Shown: positions 52,401 through 64,000, counted from the stretch's first letter. The stretch is 64,000 nucleotides of DNA from Paramecium pentaurelia (GCA_905183005.1 CAJJDO010000014.1:621281-685280); one strand, 5' to 3'. Numbers and translations are program-made. The notes: a model not told the origin generated them from the letters alone.

Positions 52401-53811
52401 AATTATTTCATTTTTTTAAAATATCAAATGGAATTTAAATTATATCAAAACCTACCATATAAGTTAAAAATATATGTAAAAAATACTCTTTAAGTTTCTT
52501 TATGATATATTAATAAGCAAATTTTATAAAAATCTAGTTTTTTATTATAATATTATAAAGATACATTAGAAATAATGTTATTCTTTATTCATACGAATAT
52601 AATTTTATTATTCTTATCTTTTTTTATTGAATGAGGGAAAGANCAAAAATATTATTATATGAAAATTTTTTCTTTTCTTCAAAAATACTTTTAGGATAAA
52701 TAATTTAATTTTTATAATAAAATTAATTATCTTAGATTTATAATATCTTACAAATTTATCAATTGAATTTCTTTCAATTTCATACAAAAATAACAATGAC
52801 TTGTTTGTAAATATGAAAAATATTTAATACTTTAATATATATTATTAAAATTTTTTTTAATATTTATTTAATAATAAACTATCATAAGAAATGTTTTTAA
52901 ATTTAAGCAGGTTACTATGGTTTTATAGAACAATTAAAAATTAGATGAGTAGAATTATTCTTTAATTATCATAATGAAAAATGTAATTAATTAAAATTAA
53001 TATATAACAACATTTTTCATCTATAAAAATGAATCATATATATTAATATCGTATATTTTTTTCTTAATATAATAATAAGTAGCTATTTTGGGTTATTTTT
53101 TTACAATTTTAGATATTCAATAAATTTAATTAAAAAAATTACATTGAAATTTTTTTTCGAATTAAATTTGAATCATTAAGATAATATAGTTGATTAATAT
53201 AATTTTTCTTTAAGAAATCAAAAGCAATTTCAAATTCAGGTTATAAATACATTTTCTAAGATACTGGTAGTTAAGTTTAAAATTTAAAGAAAAAATATAT
53301 TTTTGAATAATTTAAGTTACCTTACTGAATTTAGTAAATATTAATTCAAATAATCTACATACTTTGATGTTGTTTAATATTTATTTCTTAGGTTTTTCAC
53401 ACAAAATAGTTTTATATTATTTTTTTTTTGTCAATTTCAAAATTTTTTATTTACTTTATAAAAGTTGATAATTGTAAATTAAAGCAATCAGAAACGATTA
53501 AGTTAATTTTTTTAAGTATCTCAAATCTGTCTCTTACAAAATTACTTTGCTACTAACTTAAAATATTAATAAGAAACAAAGAATTATTTCATTTTTTTAA
53601 AATATCAAATGGAATTTAAATTATATCAAAACCTACCATATAAGTTAAAAATATATGTAAAAAATACTCTTTAAGTTTCTTTATGATATATTAATAAGCA
53701 AATTTTATAAAAATCTAGTTTTTTATTATAATATTATAAAGATACATTAGAAATAATGTTATTCTTTATTCATACGAATATAATTTTATTATTCTTATCT
53801 TTTTTTATTGA
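49476..53811. other. long AT-rich non-coding stretch downstream of USB1 (about 1.3 kb when overlaps are merged)
   Basis: After removing the repeated contig overlaps this is roughly 1.35 kb of extremely AT-rich DNA with poly-T and poly-A runs. No frame has the amino-acid texture of the neighbouring genes. A recurring 60-codon minus-strand stretch is only an open run, not a supported gene. It is unusually long for a spacer in such a compact genome. Confidence 0.5.
50755..51279 (+). CDS. USB1: second copy of the USB1-like gene (contig overlap)
   Basis: Base-for-base identical to 48951-49475 and inside the duplicated block. In the real genome there is probably one gene here. Confidence 0.85.
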
Positions 53812-53823
53812 ATGAGGGAAAGA
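51463..53823. repeat. exact 1180-nt direct duplication around N at 52643 (assembly overlap)
   Basis: Bases 51463-52642 equal 52644-53823. The part from 51463 to 52352 also occurs at 49659-50548, so that stretch is present three times in the window. Confidence 0.92.
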
Positions 53824-54396
53824 TTTACGAGAAACAAGAATAAGCTCCATCAAAATTCAAGAAGTTGTTTGATGTTTTTCTATGAATTGTGTGAATTTAA
53901 GGCTACCAATATTCTTGAATGTAAAGCAGGAAAGAGAGTTTAGGATATTGTACTAAGACTTAAGAGGAATCTTTCCAGGACGGGATTAATTTCCTAGTTA
54001 CCTGAGCAACTTAAGTTTTGGGTTGAAACAGGGGAAAAAAACTCAATAATTAAAAATCTGAAAAATAACATAAGAAATAAATTCAAACAGACTACTAAAA
54101 GCCTTTTAGTCCATTTATACAGGGAAGAGAATGGCCAAAGAACCAGCTACGGAAATTATGAAGGTTTCTACACCACTAAATTTGTGGCTATTGCTAGAAA
54201 TAATAAAAAAAATAAGTTCGTATAATTCATACTTGTATCGGATCCAATTAAAACAATTTACAGAAGGATCTTCTCATAATTTTTAGGTAAATCCTTATGT
54301 AAGAGCAGTACCCTAAAAAATAAATCTGTTTGCTAAACTTGGCCTACAAATGTAAGCAAGACAAGAAAAAAATTTACCATTATCAAGACCAACTGA
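53812..54396 (+). other. GC-richer island with overlapping open frames (possible gene, 194 codons)
   Basis: From about 53812 to 54540 the base composition is visibly richer in G and C than the flanks. Frame 1 opens at ATG 53812 (MRERFTRNKNKLHQNSRS) and is open for 194 codons. The +1 frame is open from 54131 (MAKEPATEIMKVSTP) through PLSRPTERDSEIIEERL and KAIITGASDPPSGPLKG to beyond the island. A third frame has a protein-like piece at the left edge (EGKIYEKQEQAPSKFKKLF). I cannot decide which frame is real. A hairpin ATGGCC-GAAA-GGCCAT lies near 54443-54458. It could be a decayed conserved gene, a foreign insert or a structured RNA. Confidence 0.4.
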
Positions 54397-54540
54397 AAGA
54401 GACTCTGAGATTATTGAAGAAAGACTTTAGGGCAATATAGTTCATGGCCGAAAGGCCATCATCACAGGTGCTAGTGATCCTCCTTCTGGTCCACTTAAGG
54501 GGTAAAAAGGAGAGTTAAATTACTGGGCTTCATTTAATTA

Positions 54541-55103
54541 TATTAGAATTTTATTTTATATTCTAATAATAATTATTATTAGTTTTATGAGAAATTAATT
54601 TTATGAGCTTTTTTTAGAATAATTATTTCTAATAATAATATCTTAAATTAAAGAATGTTATGGAAAAAAAATAATAAAAATAAATTAAATTATTTAACAA
54701 TAATAAATGTATTAATTACAATTAATATTATTGAGATCAAAGTTAAAATAACGTTTTCTTAAGACTATTAATTTGATTATTTAATTTATAGACTAATAAA
54801 AAACAATTATTTCTAAACATTAAAATTAATATTAGAATTAACTAAAATTTTTTATTTTATTTTATTCTATCTGTGTCAATGTATTAATATAACATTATTA
54901 TGTATTTTTAGAACATTTATTGAATATAAATATTATAAAATAATAAAATTAATTAATGAGTTAGATTTAAATTCTTTGTCCAAAACATTCTGAAAAAAAT
55001 TGAATATTTTTGTATGAATAATTCTTGTTCAGAATAAAGACTTTTTTGCTTTATTTGTGTAAAAAATAACCTACATTCTACTTATTAAAGGGATTGGGAA
55101 AAG
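54541..55103. other. AT-rich intergenic region
   Basis: About 560 nt, very AT-rich. It separates the GC-richer island from the WD40 gene cluster. No supported feature. Confidence 0.6.
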
Positions 55104-56470
55104 ATGAGTTCGTTAAAGGAAAAGTTTTTGTTACCATAATCAAAGGATCGGTTGGAAATTGTTGATTCTTTAGAAATGTTATAGTAGCAGATAAATCGAT
55201 TTGTTAACAAACTCAAAGAAATTCTTAAAGAGAAATTTGTTTTATCACCTGAAAAGTTAAGAGAAATGAGTGCTAATAAAATGAATGACTTTTTATCAAT
55301 ACTTTTCCAATGCTAAATAGAAAAGTAGGCTATATTATTGGATATCATACTTTAAAACACACAAAATTTGATTGAATCATTAAATAACTTGATAAAAGAT
55401 AATTAATAATAATTAAATGAAAGTATAATATTAGATTAAAAAGCTCATACGATAGACATAAATTAATTTAATGATCATACAATTTAAATAAATTAATAAA
55501 ATGATAGCACTATTAATATTAATAAAAATAATATGATTAATATGAACTTATAAAAATTAATGAACAAGAGGAATATTTAGCTATTTGTTTCAATTAAGAT
55601 TCTTCATTAATGGCAGTTGGTTATAAAAACAATTACATTAAAATATTTTAATTTAAATCAGGAGATTTCAAACAAATTCATGTATTTACAGAACATAAAT
55701 CTGATGTACTTTGTTTATAATTTATAAAAACTTAAATTTCATTTGTGTCTGGTAGTGCAGACAAATGTATTATAATTTGAGTTTAGGATAATCATAAATT
55801 ATGGTACATTTTACAAAGATTAAGTGGACATGAGGAAGAAATAAGTTGTTTGTTATTGAATAACAATGATGATTTAATTATTACTGGTAGTGCAGATAAG
55901 AGAATAAGATTTTGGATAAAGGATAAATCTTGGAAACATTCATTTACATTAAATTAACATAAAGGTTATATCATAAGTATATGTTTAAATGAAAGTTAAA
56001 ATTTATTGATTTCTTTTGCATTAGATGATAATTAAATACTTGTTAGTAAAAATAAATATATAAAGAATGGATAGTTATTTAAATAATAGAAAAGGGAGCA
56101 CAAAGATTATGTTTTGTTAATAATAATTTATTTGCTGTTCAAAAGAAGTTAGCTAAATAGATGGTATTTTATGAATTAAATAAATGTAATTAAAAATTTA
56201 TTGAAAAGAATAAAGTTAAAGTGAAAAGTGGAAATTAATGTGAATGTTTATTTCCTCAATAATATATTCCCTAAAAACAGATATAGTAAGCAAGAATGGA
56301 TAAAATATTAATATTATAAAAGTGAAACAGAATTTTGAGCTTGAATTAGAATAAAATATTGATTTTAATACATAGGAAATATATGGTGCAGTAACAAATG
56401 ATGGTCAATTTTAGTAACATGGGATAAATAATCATAAAAAATACAGGTAAGAATATTTAGATGTTGAAAT
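55104..56470 (+). pseudogene. decayed WD40-repeat gene, paralogue of the gene at 56689-58830
   Basis: It starts MSSLKEKFLLPQSKDRLE in one frame. The WD part (EYLAICFNQDSSLMAVGYKN, VSGSADKCIII, then ITGSADKRIRFWIKDKSW) is in another, with no GT...AG intron that joins them. TGA 55778-55780 replaces the Trp of a WD repeat (CIII-stop, where the paralogue has IIIW). Near the 3' end one T is missing in the block that reads DGKFLVTW in the paralogue. Several more shifts occur after 56040. The C-terminal EIYGAVTNDGQF matches YIYGAATDDGKF of the opposite-strand neighbour. Confidence 0.72.
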
Positions 56471-56688
56471 ATGAATATAATAAATTATATGATTAAGGTT
56501 TTGTTTGATTATAATCTTGAAGATTTTAATTATATATTCAATGATGAAAATTTGAAATTAGATTCACAAAATTTCTAATAATTAAAAATCTAAAAACACT
56601 TGGTAATATAAATCATATTTATGATAGAGTGTATAATTTAGATTTTGAATACGCTATGATATTTAAATAGAATAACTTATATTATTAT

Positions 56689-58830
56689 TCATTCCTTATA
56701 TTTTCTAATCTAAATCTCTTAAGTTTTCGCATTCCAAGTTACTAAAAATTTACCATCATCTGTTGCAGCTCCATATATGTAATAAGTTTCAAAATCTATG
56801 TATTATTCTGTTATCATATCTCCATTATCTCTTAATTTAATTATATTAATATTTGATCCATTTTTATTAATCAATATTGATTTTGATTTAATGAATTAAT
56901 TTGGAAATAACCAATCACATCCATTTCCACTTTTTACTTATATTTATTTTGATAAATAAAATTATTTATTTTTCTAATTCAATTCATAAATTTATATCTC
57001 TTAACTTTTCATAGACTAAACACTAAAAATTTAATCATTAAGAAAACATACTCTTTATCCAACTTATTGAATTATTTATGCTAAAACCCATGTATTATTA
57101 CTATCATATTGACTAACAAATATACGATCATCTTATGCTGCACAAGAAATTAATTAATTTTAACTTTAATTTAAACTTAAACTTCTAATTCTTCCATTAT
57201 GATATGTTAAAGTTTAAGAATGGTTCCATTAATTGGTTTTTATCCAAAATTTTATAGATTTGTCATCACTTCCACTAATAATTAAATTATCAGTATTATT
57301 GACAATCAAACATACCACCCAATCTAAATGTGCAGATATTTTTTATAATACTTGCCAATTTTATTTATCTTATATCATCCAAATAATAATAGTCATGTCC
57401 TTACTACCAGATATGAATGACATAGATTTTTTCATAAAATTTAAACAAGTAATCATATTTCTATGTTATTATAACTATTATATTAATTTTAAGAATCCTA
57501 ATTTGAATTCATAAATATTTATTAAACCATTAAAATATCCTGCTATCATAATCACTGAATCTGAACTAAAAGCAATTGCTTTACATTCATTTTCTTTAAA
57601 AGAGTTTATTAATTCATATTATTTTCCTGAAATCAAATTTTTGGCATCAACTAATGTTTTTTATTTATTATCAAATTATGTAAGAATACTTTGAGTATAA
57701 TTAACATTATTAATAGTTGCAAGTTGATAGTATTATTTAATTTAATCAGTCATTTATATTTAATTCTAGCAAAATTACCGAATTTGAATTTAATTTGCTT
57801 CAATTTCTGCTTAAATTGTATCATCAAGTATTAAATGATTATTTTAATTATTTAGGATTTTTGCAATCGATAATATATCTTCATTTGTCATATCTGACCA
57901 ATCTTTTTTTATTAAATATGATGTTTTTTTTTGAATTTCATCCATTCTATCTTCATTAGGTTCAATTAATTAATTAAACTAATTTATTAATAAATTCAAT
58001 GCTATTTTATGTTAATTTAATAATTCTAATGAGGAATTTGCTTTTTAATGAAATCCAATATATTTTTCTGTATGTCTTTAATATTTATTCCAATATTCTT
58101 TTAAGTCTTCTAAATTATGTCTTTAAACAACAAAATTAAAATCACATTTTATACAGCCTAAATATTATTGATTTTCTGAAGTAATGTTAATAATATCAAC
58201 TTAAAGTTAATGAATCTTGCATCTTTAATTTCTAATTAATTATTTTTCTTATTGTTATTTGAAGAAATCTTTAATTTATTCCAAAGAGTTTATTTTAGAT
58301 TATAATCGTATTTCTTTTAAAAATTTTTATTATTACTCCTGAAAAGAGAGAGTCTACATAGGCATTAACGAACAAGCAATTGTCTTTTTAATTTATCTAT
58401 AATCAACTAATTCTTCAAAAGTGTTTTCAATATCAAAATTTTCATAGATGATTTTTTAAAATGCTTCTTTAGTTTTTTATTCTAATGATTCATCTATTGC
58501 AATTATTATTTTAATCTGTTCATTGATATATTACACATTTTACTCAATTAATTAAGATAATTATGATTAAAATTAGAATAATTATTCCTTTAATCTAAGA
58601 AGTAACTCTAAGTTTTATTGATTAATTATTTTTCTTTCTTTTAAGATTATCTATTCATGTTTGTGAATAAAAGCCTCAACATCCTTGATTAATAATAAAT
58701 TATGAGGATATTAAATTTTGTCAATGCAATTCTAACAATAAAACATTCTTTGATTCCCTTTCAATTCTTTTTCTAAATATATAGCTTGTTCTTTATGTTA
58801 TATACATTAATATATATGATTACCATTCAT
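56689..58830 (-). CDS. zinc-finger/coiled-coil/WD40 protein, 713 aa
   Basis: Intronless, MNGNHIYQCIQHKEQAI to IQIRKYKE then TGA. The N-terminus has a Cys/His cluster (CIQH, FYCQNCIDK) and a second one near residue 208 (CKIHQLQ...GCIKC) that look like B-box or UBR-type zinc sites. Between and after them are Gln/Lys-rich coiled coils. The last 280 residues form WD repeats: SFISGSKDMTIIIW, LIISGSDDKSIKFW, LISCAAQDDRIFVS and a final DGKFLVTWN. The architecture resembles a TRIM-like scaffold. The function is unknown, but it belongs to a local family (55104, 59897, 62669). Confidence 0.78.
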
Positions 58831-59187
58831 GAAATAATGAAAGTATATTAAAAATATTGAATCATAAAAACAATTCTTTAAATTAGAATTGAAAACAAGT
58901 GTATTAAAATTATAAAATTTATAAATAACTTTAAGTTAGAAAATTAATTAATTTTATTTATTAATAATTGAAATATATATTTAATGAAACTGAATTCTTC
59001 AAAATCATTAATTATAATATATATTCGATAATCTACCATTAAATAACATTTTAATTAATAATAAGGGATAAAGTTTAAAAAATCATATCAATTCCTAATA
59101 GAATAATAATTTTATAAATCATAAATTGAATAGAATCATTAAAAATATATAATAAAATAAGTTTAAACAATTTTAATCTATTTAAAA
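58831..59187. other. AT-rich intergenic region
   Basis: About 360 nt between divergent genes. Nothing else seen. Confidence 0.6.
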
Positions 59188-59605
59188 ATGGATAAATAAC
59201 AAAACATTAAAGTTGCTTATTAAAATTTCAAAGATTTGTTGTTGTAATAAAAAAATTATCAAAACAATAATAAATCATTTAATAGACTAAACAAATTAAA
59301 GTATTTAAATATCATGATATTTTTATTCGTTGGTAATTGAGATTATTATTAAGAGATGAATAAAGAGATGGAAATTGAATATATCCTTAATTTCTTACTG
59401 TAGGTTTAATTTATGGTATGTTGATTAATCATAGACAGTAGGCGAAAATCTTATATAATTCTAAAAAACCTAATAAACTCAAGTTCAATGGGGTTTGATG
59501 ATTAGTATAATTTATTTTCATTCATAAAAGAAAACCAATTTGGATTATATTTATTTAAATTATACTACTTACTTTTTTGTAATAAAAATATTAGAGCCTT
59601 ATTGA
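59188..59605 (+). CDS. candidate small protein, 125 aa, two very short introns
   Basis: MDKQQNIKVAYQNFKDLLLQ to VIKILEPY then TGA 59603-59605. The frame is kept only by removing a 21-nt (GTAATTGAG...TTAAG) and a 19-nt (GTATGTTG...CATAG) GT...AG segment. This gives TVGENLIQFQKTQQTQVQWG and a hydrophobic patch. Two introns this short, and a protein-like continuation past the TGA, make the model uncertain. It could be a decayed gene. Confidence 0.4.
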
Positions 59606-59896
59606 GAAATTTTTTAATATTTTAATTATGATTTTCAATAGACTTTAAGATTATATTATAAAGAATATTTATTTTTGAATTCTCATAGATATGTAATCTG
59701 AATTACCTTTTAGACTTTTATTTTTTTTAGATTGTAATCACAAATTAGTATTACTGAATAACTGTGATTGATATCAGATTAAGTTTAAAATTTAAGGTCT
59801 ATGAACAAATAATATAATTTTTAGAAATATATGTTTAAATTATTATAATTACTACTTAAAAATATATTTTGAAATATATGTCAATTATATAATATT

Positions 59897-60889
59897 TCAT
59901 ATTCTAAAATTCTTTCTAATTTATAATTAATTTGATTCATTATTTGCTGTAAATAAATAATTTGCATCTTCACTTATACAAACAACAAACTTATTAGCTT
60001 AGATGTCAATATATTCTTAAAAAATAATATTTCCACTTTCATTAAATTTTAGACAATTTATAGTTTTGTCTAATTTTGTTAAAAGTACTAAATTTTATCT
60101 AGCAAATTATAATTTAGATAAACAATCAAGACTAGAAGAACTCATTTTTAAATTTATTTATGAGGTTTATTAATATAATCTTATATTTGCCGTTTTATTA
60201 TAAATTATCATAAAATCTTTCTATCCAGCTTGAAAGAAAAATGAATTATCACTAATATATGATAATCGTCCGCCTGAAAATAATTTATTACTTATTTTTT
60301 ATATCACTTACCAAAATTATTTGTTTTTAACTTTTGTTGTTACTAATATGTAATCATCAAATCCATATGAAATCAATTGATTTCCAGATTCATTCAAACT
60401 AAATCCTAACAAAAGATCTTGATGTTATATAAGAGTTTAATAGCATATCCATATGTTTTTTTAATTCCAAAATTTTATAGTTGAATTAACACTGCTAGTA
60501 ATCAAATCATTTTCTTGACTATTCATAGCTATATGAGATATGCAACCATCATGTCCTTTTAGTTAATACAAATATCGATTTTAATTTATATTGGACAGTT
60601 AGTATACTTTAAGCATTCCTGTAGAATCTCCAGTGATAATCACTTTTTATTTTTACATAGAATATATAATAGAGAAATGTTCTCGATTATTAAAAAAACT
60701 TCCAATCAATTTAAGTTAGAAATTATTAAATTAGAAGACACAAATTCTTCTTCCAATTCCTACCAATAAAGTTGAATACTTAATATTATAATTTAAATAG
60801 TTAATATCTTGCTTTCCTAATTACAAAGTATTTACTAGTTTAAAATGGCACTAATTTGTTGTTACATGCTCATTTTGAAGTTAATTCAT
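59897..60889 (-). CDS. WD40-repeat protein, 330 aa, short relative of the zinc-finger/WD40 family
   Basis: Intronless, MNQLQNEHVTTNQCHFK to IRKNFRI then TGA 59897-59899. WD-type strands are recognisable: VIITGDSTGMLKVYQL, GHDGCISHIAMNSQENDLIT, SSVNSTIKFWNQ, LNESGNQLISYGFDDYILV and YLFTANNESNQLQIRKN. The last phrase parallels the C-terminus of the 713-aa neighbour. The N-terminal zinc and coiled-coil region is absent, so it may be a 5'-truncated paralogue using an internal Met. Confidence 0.68.
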
Positions 60890-61605
60890 TCAAATTACTT
60901 TAATATATAATATATTTTGTTTAACTAAATATAGTATTTTATAAATTTTACAAATTTAGACTTAATATAATCTATTATATAATGATCTAAGTATCTATTT
61001 AAAATTCAAAAAAAAATATAATAAATCTTTGTTATTATTTATGGGATTTGTAATTTTAAGAAAATATTCGATATTTTTTAAAAAGAATTCTTGATCATAA
61101 TTTTCATATCAATAGTGATTTCAGATATAATTAATATATAATTTTAATCTTAATTGTTAAAGTATTATTTATATTTAATATATTCACCCATAATTTCTGA
61201 TAAGATAAAACAAATTAAGTATTTGTTAATATTAATTTTATTATTATTATAGCATTAATTTATAAATTTTTAAATAGCTTCAATTACATAACATAATAAG
61301 TATTTTTTATATTGAATCTATAACATATGCAGATTTTTTGACAAACAATTTCAACAATATATATTTTATTATTAATAACAATTCAAAAATTATTATAGAT
61401 TAATCTTATATCTAATTTACTTTTTATAAAATTTGTTAATTTTTTATTTAATGAAATTACATTTTATATACTAATGTCCACTTAGAATTGTAGAATACAA
61501 TAATGTAGAAAATATTATAATTTAAGAAGTTATTTAAGATTAGAAAATGTTAATAATATATTTACTATTGATTTAGAATTCTGATATAATTTTTAATTAT
61601 ATTTA
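60890..61605. other. AT-rich intergenic region
   Basis: About 715 nt between divergent WD40 genes; its right part lies in a contig overlap. No supported feature. Confidence 0.55.
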
Positions 61606-63300
61606 ATGTAATAATTCAAAAATCTTATAGATATTAGTTCTCTTAAATGTTTCAACTAGCATCATAATAATTCTGCACTTTATGTGATTGTAAACAAATA
61701 ATAAAACTTTGAAGAAAGATTACTTTGTGAAGATTGTTTAATTAGTTAATAATGTACAAATAAAACCATCTCTTTAACAAAATTAATAGATTAAATTTTA
61801 GAATAAAAGAATAATTAATAGATTTAATTAGATTTCTTAATTTAAAAAGCTATTGAAAAAATAAGTTTATTCTGTATTAATATAAACTCTTTCAAATATG
61901 AATTATTATAATTATTTGATAAAATAAATGTGAATTGTAATTAATGGAAAGAGGAACTAATTACTTTGAATTAGAGAAATTAAAATTTTGATTTATAATT
62001 TGAATTATAGCAATTATAATAAATTGAATTAATTGATGGTAATCTGAAAACTAAATAATTTATAAATATTGAGTAATAATTAACAGATATTCATAATTAT
62101 TATTATTAAAATATTGAGTATTTTATCAACGAATTAGAAAACAATATTAGAGATAACAAAATTCTTATTAAATTTCAAAATCTTTAAAAATCTCTTTAAC
62201 TTATAAACAAAAATAATGAATAAAAAATAAAATAGCANTAATATATTCACCCATAATTTCTGATAAGATAAAACAAATTAAGTATTTGTTAATATTAATT
62301 TTATTATTATTATAGCATTAATTTATAAATTTTTAAATAGCTTCAATTACATAACATAATAAGTATTTTTTATATTGAATCTATAACATATGCAGATTTT
62401 TTGACAAACAATTTCAACAATATATATTTTATTATTAATAACAATTCAAAAATTATTATAGATTAATCTTATATCTAATTTACTTTTTATAAAATTTGTT
62501 AATTTTTTATTTAATGAAATTACATTTTATATACTAATGTCCACTTAGAATTGTAGAATACAATAATGTAGAAAATATTATAATTTAAGAAGTTATTTAA
62601 GATTAGAAAATGTTAATAATATATTTACTATTGATTTAGAATTCTGATATAATTTTTAATTATATTTAATGTAATAATTCAAAAATCTTATAGATATTAG
62701 TTCTCTTAAATGTTTCAACTAGCATCATAATAATTCTGCACTTTATGTGATTGTAAACAAATAATAAAACTTTGAAGAAAGATTACTTTGTGAAGATTGT
62801 TTAATTAGTTAATAATGTACAAATAAAACCATCTCTTTAACAAAATTAATAGATTAAATTTTAGAATAAAAGAATAATTAATAGATTTAATTAGATTTCT
62901 TAATTTAAAAAGCTATTGAAAAAATAAGTTTATTCTGTATTAATATAAACTCTTTCAAATATGAATTATTATAATTATTTGATAAAATAAATGTGAATTG
63001 TAATTAATGGAAAGAGGAACTAATTACTTTGAATTAGAGAAATTAAAATTTTGATTTATAATTTGAATTATAGCAATTATAATAAATTGAATTAATTGAT
63101 GGTAATCTGAAAACTAAATAATTTATAAATATTGAGTAATAATTAACAGATATTCATAATTATTATTATTAAAATATTGAGTATTTTATCAACGAATTAG
63201 AAAACAATATTAGAGATAACAAAATTCTTATTAAATTTCAAAATCTTTAAAAATCTCTTTAACTTATAAACAAAAATAATGAATAAAAAATAAAATAGCA
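61176..63300. repeat. exact 1062-nt direct duplication around N at 62238 (assembly overlap)
   Basis: Bases 61176-62237 equal 62239-63300. The first copy stops inside the N-terminal part of a WD40 gene, and the second continues into its WD repeats. Confidence 0.92.
61606..62237 (+). pseudogene. truncated first copy of the last zinc-finger/WD40 gene (contig overlap)
   Basis: Identical to the first 632 nt of the gene at 62669, cut off by the N at 62238. It is not an independent gene. Confidence 0.87.
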
Positions 63301-64000
63301 CACAAAAATATAACTAAATCTAATTGCAGAAAAAAAGTAAGAAAATTGGTGTGGTGCAATTGCTTTTAATAAATAAGGATCAATAATGGTAAGTGGATAT
63401 GATTCAAATATTAAGGTTTGGAAATTAGAAAATGGTTTACCAATAGAAACAGATCAAATATTATATGGACACTAAAATTAGGTTTATTGTATAGTTTTTA
63501 GCAAAAAATTAAACTGGTTTATATCTGGGTGTAGTGGAGATGATAAACTAATATTTTGGAAATAAATTATTAATTCTAATAAATGGGAATCCTTTAGTTC
63601 ATTAGAAACAGTATGTACTGTTTGGTGTTTGATATTAAGAGATAATGAAAGATAATTACTATCAAGTCATGATGATGGATCTATTAGAGTTTGGTCAGTA
63701 AGGTATCTTGAAAATTTAATTATATTTGAATATTCACTTTAGATGCATAATTCATTTGTATATTAAATTAGTTTGAATGAAAGTTAAACTTAATTAGTTT
63801 CATGCAGTGAAGACAAATAAATAATAATATGGAAATTAAACAAAAAGTTAATTTGGAAATTTGGATATGTAATTATCAAAGATATAGATGATTATGGTTA
63901 AAGAATTACTTTCATTAATGATGATACAATAATATGGTGTTAGAATTAAGGTTATATTCATATATTTTAATTACATGACTCAAATTTTGTTGAGAATGTA
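62669..64000 (+). CDS. zinc-finger/coiled-coil/WD40 protein, 3' end outside window
   Basis: It starts MQQFKNLIDISSLKCFNQHH; the frame is open to the right edge (444 codons seen). A Cys/His-rich start (CFNQHH, LLCEDCLISQQC) is followed by a Gln/Asn-rich coiled coil to about residue 210. WD repeats follow: SIMVSGYDSNIKVWKLE, GHQNQVYCIVF, FISGCSGDDKLIFWKQ, LLSSHDDGSIRVWSV, LVSCSEDKQIIIWKLN. It has the same domain order as the 713-aa gene at 56689, so it is a paralogue. No intron was needed. Confidence 0.78.

Noticed and set aside
49629..52796. A 60-codon minus-strand frame occurring three times, which could suggest a repeated small gene
   Set aside because: The three copies lie inside the contig-overlap duplications, and the sequence has the texture of AT-rich spacer, with no motif or start context.

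Overview
The window looks like macronuclear DNA of a ciliate, most likely a Paramecium. Long genes read through only if TAA and TAG are glutamine and TGA is the sole stop. Introns are tiny (about 19-31 nt, GT...AG). Base composition is strongly AT-rich, and genes are packed on both strands, with convergent neighbours as close as 14 nt. Products were named from motifs visible in hand translations made with that code; no database search was run.

Layout. 1-16.7 kb: RBR ubiquitin ligase end, a Ulp1-like protein that has lost its catalytic residues, a membrane hybrid histidine kinase, an EF-hand protein, coiled-coil proteins, a three-repeat Myb protein, and a Kelch/EGF membrane protein with a run of about 212 asparagines. 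17-24.4 kb: an ABCA-type half transporter, then three tandem paralogues sharing an unfamiliar Cys motif. 25-36 kb: WRAP73, a small possible PP1-binding protein, a CIMIP1/C20orf85-like axonemal protein, a TBC Rab-GAP, Derlin, tRNA-Leu(CAA), a decayed gene, a cathepsin-like pseudoprotease and a truncated haemoglobin. 36-54.5 kb: polyprenyl diphosphate synthase, a 1224-aa leucine-rich-repeat protein, a two-TM membrane protein, USB1, long AT-rich non-coding stretches and one GC-richer island. 55-64 kb: a local family of zinc-finger/WD40 genes, one of them decayed.

Assembly caution. Seven single-N positions each separate two exact copies of 1.06-1.80 kb. These look like contig ends that overlap but were never merged, not biological duplications. 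About 9.2 kb of the window is therefore probably redundant. Second copies of USB1, the polyprenyl synthase 3' part, the LRR gene 3' part and some others are listed as copies and should not be counted as paralogues.

The genes do not form operons. Shared themes are cilia and centrioles (WRAP73, CIMIP1-like, EF-hand), ubiquitin/ER quality control (RBR, Derlin, Ulp1-like) and membrane sensing (histidine kinase, Kelch/EGF, two-TM protein). The best candidates for something undescribed are the tandem RRxSCxCxxCGxxSKFQ family at 20-24.4 kb, the two proteases with lost catalytic residues, and the GC-richer island at 53.8-54.5 kb.
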